A DNA stretch of 64,000 nucleotides, taken from positions 7,666 through 71,665 of the forward strand of contig JAJZMF010000035.1 in assembly GCA_021850325.1 (NCBI GenBank), in the 5' to 3' direction. The position numbers and the translations under genes are program-made. This DNA is from Actinomycetes bacterium. Lineage in GTDB: Bacteria; Actinomycetota; Acidimicrobiia; Acidimicrobiales; Palsa-688. Positions 24,634 to 32,271 of the stretch are shown in pieces. The notes beneath the pieces are model-generated. The model made no database searches. It was given only the letters and a program-made list of their open reading frames with translations, and was not told the DNA's origin. Positions within the stretch are counted from its first letter, which is position 1; every line of letters begins with the position of its first letter.

Positions 24634-24922
24634 TCAGTGCTCCCGGCTCCAGCCTGAGACGGCCGGCTGGCCCTCATCGTGGTCCCGGCCGTAGACGCAA
24701 GCGGCCAGGCGCTCGTCAGCCAAGTTCTGGCACAGCGCGCCGACCTGGGAGCCCAGGCCAGGTACCCGGTCGACCACGTCCATTGGCCGGTGGAAGCGGT
24801 GGTCCATCAGCGACCGCACGCAGTTGGCGACTGGCGGCAGTGGGCCCGGATGATCTCGGCCTGTCGGCGAGCGCCACGGCGTGAGGACGTGCGCATCGGG
24901 GAGCATTGCATAGCGGGCCATG
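24634..24922 (-). pseudogene. Probable decayed PIN-type toxin partner
   Basis: The frame starts MARYAMLPDAHVLTPWRSPT a few bases after the HTH antitoxin stop. The opening MARYAxxxDAxVL matches the first strand and catalytic Asp of PIN toxins that normally follow this antitoxin type. After about 15 residues the similarity is lost and the other acidic motifs are absent. Most likely a truncated toxin; 96 aa could still be translated. Confidence 0.45.
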
Positions 24923-24925
24923 TGG

Positions 24926-25480
24926 TCAGTCGTCCTCAATCGTCTGCCCTCGACGCTGACGAGCTGACCTCGAGGCGGTTGCGTAGTCGGCGGGTTTGCC
25001 GTCGTAGAAGCCGAGCTCACCGGCTTCCTCGGTCAGCTGGTTCAGCACAGCTCGACGTTCCGCCCGCCGGGCCTGTTGGAAGTCGATGAGGTCTTGGACG
25101 CGTACGCGACGGTGCCGGTTTGGCTTCTCGAACGGCACGGCGCCCGATTCGAGGAGCTTCACGAGGGTTGGTCGGCTCACTCCGAAGAAGTCGGCCGCCT
25201 CTTGGGTGGTGAGGAGCAGCCCCTGGGAGGCGACGAAGGTGGCTCTGCCCTGGCGCATGACCTCGACGACATGGCACAGCACCCGGTACACCTCGGCGGG
25301 TAGAGGGACCTGCTCGCCGTCGGGCCCGAGCAGGGAACCCGGCTCGGTGTGGCCCTCCATGAAGCGGGCCAGGTCGAGGAGCTTGTCCAAGTCCTCGGGA
25401 GGAGAGACCAGGTACCCGTCGCGACCGCGTACAGCAGTGGAGCGGCGCGCTCCGATGCCGGCCCTGGTGGGCGTGGCCAT
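24926..25480 (-). CDS. Excisionase-type HTH antitoxin
   Basis: 184 aa. LLLTTQEAADFFGVSRPTLV followed by LLESGAVPFEKPNRHRRVRVQDLIDF is a MerR/excisionase-like HTH at about residues 95-145. Such proteins form toxin-antitoxin pairs with PIN-domain toxins. The ATG at 25480 is preferred over the upstream in-frame ATG because homologues start near MxxxTxAG and a TATCAT-like -10 lies just upstream. With its toxin degraded it may act as an orphan antitoxin. Confidence 0.78.
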   Translation of the reverse strand: MATPTRAGIGARRSTAVRGRDGYLVSPPEDLDKLLDLARFMEGHTEPGSLLGPDGEQVPLPAEVYRVLCHVVEVMRQGRATFVASQGLLLTTQEAADFFGVSRPTLVKLLESGAVPFEKPNRHRRVRVQDLIDFQQARRAERRAVLNQLTEEAGELGFYDGKPADYATASRSARQRRGQTIEDD

Positions 25481-25615
25481 GCCCTGATGATAGCGCAACT
25501 CGCAAAAATCGAAACTCCCCTTCGACCTCCCTGCTGCGAGCCTCGCTCGCCACGGCGGCACTTTGCTGGAAGGGGAGCAGGGTGGTCTCCGCCTACTACG
25601 ACCAGCCGCAGACGA

Positions 25616-28600
25616 CTACGAGCCGCTGTACGGGAAGTCCGTCGGGAGGCCGCCCGTGCCGGGTACGGGGACTGCAGCCGTGCCGCCGTAACCGTCGGCC
25701 GCCAGCTGGGCGGCGGTTGCGAAGGGGTAGAGGGCGCCGTTGTAGGTGACGGAGACGGCCCATGTCCTGGCAGGCCCGGGGTGGACGAGCAGCACACCCG
25801 AGGCGACCTTGGCCCTCGTCTCGGTTGCCGTGACCGTGCCGGCTCGGGACTGGGCCGGGTCACCGCGCCTTATCTCGGTGAGGAGGGCGGACGTCGGCAC
25901 CCCGAACGCTCTCCCTCCGGCGAAGACGTAGTAGGTCCTGCCGGAGTCGGCAATGGCACCGTCGGAGGCAGTTGACAGAGCCGTCACGCCTGCCTTGCCG
26001 ACCGTCGCCGGGGAGACAGTGAGACCGGCCAAGCCGGCCACCGTGACGACGAGGGCCGGGTCGAAGCCGCCGTGCAGCAACTGGGCCTCACTGGCGAACC
26101 CGTGGAGCTCACCGTCCGTCCCTACGACGTACACGGTCCGGTCGTGGGTGACGGCGTAGCTCGTGAGGAGGGTGCCGGACCGGGGGCGCAGCCCCGTTGG
26201 AGCGGTCCTGCCCGGAGGCGCTTCGACGACACGGGCGTGGTCAACCACCCGGAGGGCGGCGAGCTGCTCCCTGGCCACCGCGAAGGCCCTACCGCCGGCG
26301 AAAACGTAATAGGTCCCGGAGAAGTCGACAATCGCCCCGTTTGGCTCCGAGGTCACCGCTCCCGGGAAGGGCGGGTAGCCCGGTGACGACGGCACGGTGG
26401 TCGACGTCGTGGTGGTCGACGTCGTGGCCGGGGGCCCTACGACCGGGGGCGCCCCAGCCGTCGGGCTCGTGCCGGTCGTGGTCGCTGTGGTGGTCGTGGT
26501 CGCTGCGGTGGTCGTGGTCGGCGCTGCGGTGGTCGTGGTCGGCGCTGCGGTGGTCGTGGTCGGCGCTGCGGTGGTCGTGGTCGGCGCTGCGGTGGTCGTA
26601 GTGGTCGGCACGGTCGTCGTGGTCGTGGTCGTGGGCGAAGGGCTGGTGATGTCGAAGCCCAGCGGCCCATTGGTCCCGTCGGGAGTGCGGACGACCACCA
26701 ACACCTCTCCTGAGCCGTTCGGGGCGTCGAAGGTGATCTCGGTGTCGGAAACCAAATGGAACGCAGTGGATGAACCACCGACGTTCAGAGCGGTGGCGAG
26801 GGTGAAGCCGTGACCGGTCAGCGTGACCGGGGTGCCCGGCGGGCCGAAACCGGGGTTCATCTGGCTGACGACCGGAGGTGCGTACTGGAAGGCCCCGGCG
26901 TCGCAGGTGGTCGAAGGGGGCTGGGGCGTGGGGACGCCACGTTGGTCGGTGACCGGGCAGTCGGCCTGGGGGACGATGTCGTAGGCCACGCTTGCCGAAC
27001 CGATGGCCTGGGTCTCGCTGGGGCCACCATTGTCCCCAAGAGGGCCGAGGCCGATGTTGGCGTCGGTGGCGAACCTCGAGGATGATGCCGTCAGGCACGT
27101 CGCCCCGTCCGCGACGTTGTAGCCGCCGTCGGTGATGGTACCGGCACAGTTCTCGGGCGAGTTGGGACCGGCGCCACCGGACTGGGCCGCCAGGAGGCTG
27201 GCCGTGACGGTAAGCGTGCCAGCCCCGGAGCTGGCGTTGAAGAGCCCGCCACCGTCACCCGCCGTCCCTGGGAGGCCCGTGGTCCCATTGGCGCCTGGAG
27301 CGCCGGCCGACCCGGTGGAGCCAGTTGCACCGTCGGGGGTGCCCGTACCTCCGGCTCCGGCTAGCCCAGCCGCCCCCCCGCTGCCGGCCGGGCCGGCAAA
27401 GGCAGCGGCGCCCGCGGCGCCGGCGGTGTTCCCGGAGAACGTCGAGGTCTTCACGGACGTGCTGGCGCTACCGGAGTTGTAGAGCCCCCCTCCCTGGCCG
27501 CCGGCACCGGCTTGGCCACCAGCGCCCCCGTCGGCACCGGCACCTCCGTTGCCGCCCGTGCCCCCGCTCCCGCCGGCACCGCCGGTCCCGCTCCCGCCCG
27601 CGCCTCCGTTGCCACCCACGCCCCCGGCACCGCCAGGCTGCCCTCCGCCAGCGTTGCCCCCATCGCCGGCGCTGTTCCCGGCGAAGGTGCTGCTTACGAC
27701 GCTCAAGTGACCGCCGTTGTAGACGGCTCCCCCGCTGCCGCCGTCGCCCCCGGCGCCACCGGTGCCACCCTGGCCACCGGCGCCCCCGGTCCCGCCCGCT
27801 TGGCCCGCCCCGCCTGTCGTGCCGTTGCTCCCCGAGGCACCGTTGGCGCCGTTGCCGCCACCACCTCCGTTGCCTCCGCTACCTCCGTTACCTCCTGCAC
27901 CGTTGGTGTTGCCGGTGACAGCCGATGTCTCGATGGTGCTGGCGCCGGCGTTGTACACACCGGCCCCGGCACCACCCGTACCGCCTGCTCCGCCTGCTCC
28001 GCCTGCTCCGCCCATGTTCCCGTCCAAGCCAGAGCCGTTTATGAAGTCTTGTCCACCGTTGCCAGCGGCACCACCGGGACCACCCGACCCGGTGGTGTTG
28101 GCGTACACCTTCGTGGCCGTCACGGTCAACGAGGCTCCCGTGGCGTCGTAGATGCCACCGCCATCGCCACCACCGCCGCCGCTCCCGCCGTCGCCGCCGG
28201 CGCTGCCGTTGCCACCGAAGCCGCCCACGCCGCCTCGAACGCTGTCCACGTTGTGCGCGACGACCGACGTCTCGATGACCATGGTCCCGGCGTTGTAAAC
28301 GCCCACCCCGGAACCGACGCTACCGCCGGCACCGCCGTTCTCCCCCACCACCCCGCTGAAGCCGTTGGCGCCTTCACCCCCGTTGCCGCCGGCACCGGTC
28401 GTGTTGGACGACACCGTCGAGGCGGTCATGGTCAGGGAGGCCACAGCGGCGTTGTAGATGCCACCCCCGTTGCCCCCGTTGCCGCCGGCACCGCCGGGAC
28501 CGGCAGCGTCCTGGGCCCCGTTGCCGCCTGTGCCGGTTGTGTTGAGCTCGATGGTGGCGCCCGTGAGGGTCAGGTCCCCGGCATTGTAGATACCACCGCC

Positions 28601-29119
28601 GTTGCCGCCGGAGGCCCCGTCAGCTTGCTGCAGGGTGCCGCCGCTCTGGCCGGCGGCCCCATTGGCGGAGGCACCATGCTGGACTATCACCCCGGACAGG
28701 TCCACATAGCCACCGGTCACGTCGAGGACCGTGGACGAGCTGCCTCCGTCCAGGATGGGTGCGTTGATAGCGGTGGCCGGCTCGATCGTGACAGGGGCCG
28801 CCGAGGTCCCGCCGACGACGGTGAAACCGCCCGGGGTGGTGTAGTACGTGGCCGTGTCGGCCTCGGTGCCGGGAGTTGTCAGGACTATTGTGCCGCCGGC
28901 CTGGACATCGAGGAGGGCCTCGGAGAGCGAGCACTCGTCGGCTTGGACGGCGCTCTGCGAGCAGCTGGCCGGAGCGCTGCCGCTGCCGCCGGCATATGCG
29001 TACAGGGTGGCGGGCGCAGCTCCGGCCGGGCTGGTGGCGTAGACAGCCTGGCCGACGGCCACCAGCGCCAGGGCGCCCAGTACGGCCGCAGCCCTGCGGG
29101 CCGACCACCTTCGGGCCAT
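25616..29119 (-). CDS. Giant glycine-rich secreted protein with beta-helix, IPT/TIG and Thr-rich stalk
   Basis: 1167 aa from the ATG before a signal peptide (MARRWSARRAAAVLGALALV, cleavage near AGA-AP). About residues 40-160 open a right-handed beta-helix of the CSLSEALLDVQAGGTIVLTTPG type. About 160-720 is GGNGG/GGAGG sequence broken every 60-90 residues by GxxYNAGxxTxxxSxxxxNT, strikingly like PE_PGRS proteins. An IPT/TIG domain follows (PPVVSQMNPGFGPPGTPVTL). A stalk of AAPTTTT repeats comes next. The C-terminal region carries two GxYYVFAGGRAFxV motifs. No LPxTG or membrane anchor is visible. Likely cell-surface; binding partner unknown. Confidence 0.82.
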   Translation of the reverse strand: MARRWSARRAAAVLGALALVAVGQAVYATSPAGAAPATLYAYAGGSGSAPASCSQSAVQADECSLSEALLDVQAGGTIVLTTPGTEADTATYYTTPGGFTVVGGTSAAPVTIEPATAINAPILDGGSSSTVLDVTGGYVDLSGVIVQHGASANGAAGQSGGTLQQADGASGGNGGGIYNAGDLTLTGATIELNTTGTGGNGAQDAAGPGGAGGNGGNGGGIYNAAVASLTMTASTVSSNTTGAGGNGGEGANGFSGVVGENGGAGGSVGSGVGVYNAGTMVIETSVVAHNVDSVRGGVGGFGGNGSAGGDGGSGGGGGDGGGIYDATGASLTVTATKVYANTTGSGGPGGAAGNGGQDFINGSGLDGNMGGAGGAGGAGGTGGAGAGVYNAGASTIETSAVTGNTNGAGGNGGSGGNGGGGGNGANGASGSNGTTGGAGQAGGTGGAGGQGGTGGAGGDGGSGGAVYNGGHLSVVSSTFAGNSAGDGGNAGGGQPGGAGGVGGNGGAGGSGTGGAGGSGGTGGNGGAGADGGAGGQAGAGGQGGGLYNSGSASTSVKTSTFSGNTAGAAGAAAFAGPAGSGGAAGLAGAGGTGTPDGATGSTGSAGAPGANGTTGLPGTAGDGGGLFNASSGAGTLTVTASLLAAQSGGAGPNSPENCAGTITDGGYNVADGATCLTASSSRFATDANIGLGPLGDNGGPSETQAIGSASVAYDIVPQADCPVTDQRGVPTPQPPSTTCDAGAFQYAPPVVSQMNPGFGPPGTPVTLTGHGFTLATALNVGGSSTAFHLVSDTEITFDAPNGSGEVLVVVRTPDGTNGPLGFDITSPSPTTTTTTTVPTTTTTAAPTTTTAAPTTTTAAPTTTTAAPTTTTAATTTTTATTTGTSPTAGAPPVVGPPATTSTTTTSTTVPSSPGYPPFPGAVTSEPNGAIVDFSGTYYVFAGGRAFAVAREQLAALRVVDHARVVEAPPGRTAPTGLRPRSGTLLTSYAVTHDRTVYVVGTDGELHGFASEAQLLHGGFDPALVVTVAGLAGLTVSPATVGKAGVTALSTASDGAIADSGRTYYVFAGGRAFGVPTSALLTEIRRGDPAQSRAGTVTATETRAKVASGVLLVHPGPARTWAVSVTYNGALYPFATAAQLAADGYGGTAAVPVPGTGGLPTDFPYSGS
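26489..26590. repeat. 21-bp tandem repeat coding the Thr-rich stalk
   Basis: Four perfect copies of a 21-bp unit (26507-26590) preceded by an 18-bp variant (26489-26506). On the coding (minus) strand they give AAPTTTT repeats. Exact copies suggest slippage-driven length variation of the stalk. Confidence 0.9.
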
Positions 29120-29403
29120 GCCCGCTGCTCGGGCCGAGCCGAGGTGAACTGGGTACGCCACCTTCGTTGCCCGGACCGTGTTCGACTGCACTCCTGTACG
29201 GCGCACCTGACCGCCTCCCTCAGCCGCACCTACTGCGGCGGGGCCGGAGTCTTGCCGACGGTCCCCACGTTGTCAAAGGCTGATGCTCGGAGGTCCCATC
29301 CCCGCCTGCACCTGTCCCTCCCCGCTCCCATGTGCTCCCCAGGGTGGGTTGCCAAGGACGTTCGGCCCTGATCCTCCGCCCCCCAAGGGGGTGTGCTGAA
29401 GAG

Positions 29404-30177
29404 ATGGCCAAGAACACCCTGAGCAGGGCACCAGCCCGGCTCCGCTCCTACAACCTCGTCGCCGCCACGCTGCACACCGCACAGGCCATCGCCGTCGTGG
29501 TCTTCGCCAACAGCTTCTCCTTGCCGGTGCGGGCCACGTACATGACCGGGCCTCCCGGCCCCGGGGTCGGCAGGCAGGCCGTAACGCTGTTCGACCTGCG
29601 CTTCGCCTGGGCCATTGCCGGCTTCTTCGCCCTGTCGGCCGTGGCCCATCTGGTGGTCGCGGGGCCGGCATGGCGCTCGTACCGGGCCCAGCTCGACAGG
29701 CACCGCAACCCGTACCGCTGGCTCGAGTACTCCCTCAGCGCGTCGCTGATGGTCGTGCTCATCGCCATGCTCGTCGGCATCGACGACGTTGCCGCCCTGA
29801 TCGCCCTGGCCGGTGTGAACGCGTCCATGATCGCCTTCGGCTGGCTCCAGGAGCGCTATGAACCGCCGGGCCGGGGCCTCGGCCCCTTCTGGATGGGCTG
29901 CCTCGCCGGTGTCGTCCCGTGGGTGGCAATCGGCGTCTACCTTGCCGGGCCTGGGGCAGGTGCCCGTCCGCCCGCGTTCGTCTATGCCATATTCGTGTCG
30001 CTGTTCGTGGCGTTCAACTGCTTCGCCCTCAACCAGTTGCTCCAGTACCGACAGGTGGGGCGGTGGCGGGAGTACCTGGTCGGCGAGCGAAGCTACGTGA
30101 CGCTGTCGCTGTTGGCCAAGAGCCTCCTTGCGTGGCAGATCTTCGCCTCTACGCTGGCATCGGCGGCCGCGCACTGA
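29404..30177 (+). CDS. Heliorhodopsin
   Basis: 257 aa, seven hydrophobic segments, matching the heliorhodopsin family rather than type-1 rhodopsins. Signatures: RWLEYSLSASLMVVLIAML in helix 3 with the Schiff-base counter-ion E108, and YVTLSLLAKSLLAWQIFAST in helix 7 with the retinal-binding K239. H24 and H82 fall where the prototype 48C12 has H23 and H80; its counter-ion and lysine are E107 and K241. The N-terminus should face the cytoplasm, opposite to type-1 rhodopsins. Heliorhodopsins do not pump ions; proposed roles are light sensing or enzyme regulation. No retinal-forming blh gene is nearby. It is divergent from the giant surface protein gene; the ribosome site is weak (GAAGAG). Confidence 0.93.
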   Translation: MAKNTLSRAPARLRSYNLVAATLHTAQAIAVVVFANSFSLPVRATYMTGPPGPGVGRQAVTLFDLRFAWAIAGFFALSAVAHLVVAGPAWRSYRAQLDRHRNPYRWLEYSLSASLMVVLIAMLVGIDDVAALIALAGVNASMIAFGWLQERYEPPGRGLGPFWMGCLAGVVPWVAIGVYLAGPGAGARPPAFVYAIFVSLFVAFNCFALNQLLQYRQVGRWREYLVGERSYVTLSLLAKSLLAWQIFASTLASAAAH

Positions 30178-30247
30178 ACCCTCGTCAGGGCCGCCGCGCC
30201 TCGTCGACCTGCGGCACCCCCAAAGGCCTCCTCCGTCGTCCCCCAGG

Positions 30248-31411
30248 CTAAAAGGGCCGGCCTCCGCCTGGCCCGGGTAGGGCCGGCTCGCGGCACAACG
30301 AGCGCGACAGGGAGAAGATGTTCTCACCGCGGTACACCAGGTCGCGGTCCTGGGACACGTGCCAGCGTAGGAAGTTGTCACTGGTCCCCTGGCCGGGGAG
30401 CATCCAGTCGTGGAGCTCGATCATGACCACCGGGAACTTGTCGATGGCCTTCGTGTTGCCGGAGAACAGGTCGGCTTCCGCGCCCTCGATGTCCACCTTC
30501 AGGACGAACGGCACTGTACCCGGCTCCATGGCCACGACCTGCTCGAGCGAGGTGGCTTCCACCCTGCCTATGGGCGCGAGGTCGCAACCCGCTCGCTCCG
30601 TCCGGTAACCCCACTCGCCGGTCCCCGGGTCGTACAGATCCAACATGCCCGCCCGCGCCGCGATCGCCGCGTTCAGGGGCCGCACCGACGGGAAGGCCCT
30701 CACGTTGTTGACCAGGAGCGAGTAGTTCTCCTTCTCCGGCTCCAGGGCCACGATACGAGCTGCCGGGTAGCGGATGGCGAAGTAGGCGCTCGAAACCCCG
30801 ATGTTGGCTCCACAGTCGACTACCAGAGGCCGGCCACCGAGAGCGCCTACGTCCTCGTAGCGTCCCAGCCCGGGCCTGCCCTTGAAGGGCTCCAACGAGT
30901 AGCACTGGTCCCTGAAGATCTGGCAGAGCACGCTCAGGTCGGCCTCGCTGTTGCGGTGGACGAAGTCCCAGGTGTCGTTGACCCTGGCCGTATGCCACCG
31001 AGGGCTCACCGCCGCCAGGTCCAGTAGGGGCCCCCTGGGCAGGACGGCATCTCGGATGCTCGAGGGAGCCCCGCGACCCACGGGCCGTAGGGAGGAGAAC
31101 GGCCCATGCTCCCCGCCGCCTCGGCCGGTGTAGATCGCCGTGCAGCTCTCAGCCAGCTCGAGCTCGCACTCGGCGTCCGCAGGCACGAGCAGTACATGGG
31201 CAGTCGAGGCATCGTCTGCTATGCCCGCGGCCTGGAACGTGGAGCGCATCGTGGCCACCACCTGGTCAGCGGGGCAGCTTCCCGGGTGCACGACCAAGGT
31301 GACGTCGTCACGGCCTGAGATGGCCTGGGCCCATTCCGCCAGCATGGACGGCTCGGCCGCCAGCTCGTCGGCCAGAGCCAGGACAGCAGTGCTACGAGCG
31401 TCTGCGAACAC
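30248..31411 (-). CDS. FkbM-family SAM-dependent methyltransferase
   Basis: 387 aa from a GTG with GGAAGGAG ahead. Residues 1-130 (ADELAAEPSMLAEWAQAISG, RDDVTLVVHPG) form an accessory domain often fused to glycan-modifying enzymes. About 195-375 is the methyltransferase: LVVDCGANIGVSSAYFAIRY (SAM loop), IVALEPEKENYSLL and VPFVLKVDIEGAEADLFSG. FkbM enzymes O-methylate sugars or polyketides. It is the last minus-strand gene of the cluster, about 100 bp from the GrpB gene, and may be unrelated to peptide uptake. Confidence 0.85.
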   Translation of the reverse strand: MFADARSTAVLALADELAAEPSMLAEWAQAISGRDDVTLVVHPGSCPADQVVATMRSTFQAAGIADDASTAHVLLVPADAECELELAESCTAIYTGRGGGEHGPFSSLRPVGRGAPSSIRDAVLPRGPLLDLAAVSPRWHTARVNDTWDFVHRNSEADLSVLCQIFRDQCYSLEPFKGRPGLGRYEDVGALGGRPLVVDCGANIGVSSAYFAIRYPAARIVALEPEKENYSLLVNNVRAFPSVRPLNAAIAARAGMLDLYDPGTGEWGYRTERAGCDLAPIGRVEATSLEQVVAMEPGTVPFVLKVDIEGAEADLFSGNTKAIDKFPVVMIELHDWMLPGQGTSDNFLRWHVSQDRDLVYRGENIFSLSRSLCREPALPGPGGGRPF

Positions 31412-31514
31412 CCTGCTCCTTCCCGCTGGGCGCGGCGCCCACCCCAGCCCTCCACACGATCGGCGGGCACACAGCCTGGTTGAGCTTGTCGACCGACCGG
31501 GAAAGCGTGGACGG

Positions 31515-32165
31515 TCAGCCTGGTCCGGGCCGCGGCCCCACCGGTGCCTGCCCAGCGGGTGCCGAGCCCACGCTCCACCCCGTCCGAGCAGCCCAGTCCT
31601 CCGCCACGACATGGACAAGGTCGACCACCGGGTCCTTGACGTCGGCATAGGTGCCGACGTCGGTAGTGACGGCGGCAAGCGAGCGCTTGAACGCCGCATA
31701 GGCGGGGACGGCGCCGGGGTGGGCCCGGAACCAGTCTCGAAAGAGGAGGGCCAGCCTCTCGTTCGGCGAACCCTCGGCCCTCACGTGCAGGTTGACGTCG
31801 CCTCGGGGGTCGCCCCTTCTCACCCACAGCCGCTTGGCCCATCTCGACGGGTCATCGACGAGACCCGCCGGCACGTGGTCGTGCTCGTAGGGGGAGCGGG
31901 TGAAGCCGAGCGGCCCCAGGGCCCGGTCGAGCCCCGCCGAGACCTGGGACAGGTCGCGGACGCTCACCTGCAGGTCCAGGACGTCCTTGGCTGCCATGCC
32001 GGGCACCGCCGTGCTCCCTATGTGCTCGGCCCGGGAAGCTGACGGGCGCAGAGCGCGACCGACCTGCTCCAGCAACGCGGCAGCCCGTACCGGCCAATCA
32101 GGCTGGTAATCGACGATTATGGGCCGGGCCGCCGGCTCGGCCTCTACGGTTCGTCTCTCGGTCAC
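31515..32165 (-). CDS. GrpB-family (UPF0157) nucleotidyltransferase-fold protein
   Basis: 216 aa from GTG. GrpB marks: IIVDYQPDWPVRAAALLEQV, HIGSTAVPGMAAKDVLDLQV and VRRGDPRGDVNLHVRAEG, plus the family end FRDWFRAHPGAVPAYAAFKR. The GST and the D-x-D-type pattern suggest a nucleotidyltransferase fold; some relatives are dephospho-CoA kinase-associated. Biochemical role unknown. It is 106 bp downstream of the E1-like gene. Confidence 0.87.
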   Translation of the reverse strand: MTERRTVEAEPAARPIIVDYQPDWPVRAAALLEQVGRALRPSASRAEHIGSTAVPGMAAKDVLDLQVSVRDLSQVSAGLDRALGPLGFTRSPYEHDHVPAGLVDDPSRWAKRLWVRRGDPRGDVNLHVRAEGSPNERLALLFRDWFRAHPGAVPAYAAFKRSLAAVTTDVGTYADVKDPVVDLVHVVAEDWAARTGWSVGSAPAGQAPVGPRPGPG

Positions 32166-32271
32166 ATGACCAGCATGGCCTGGCCACAGCGTCCGCGACG
32201 ACGCCAGCCGAGCCAGCGGAGGACGGCGGGGGCCCCGTCCGGCCTCATGGCAACCCTCTGACCGCGTCCGG

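Noticed and set aside
26489-26590. Regular repeats that might suggest a CRISPR array
   Set aside because: Units are contiguous with no spacers and are in frame within a protein gene (AAPTTTT).
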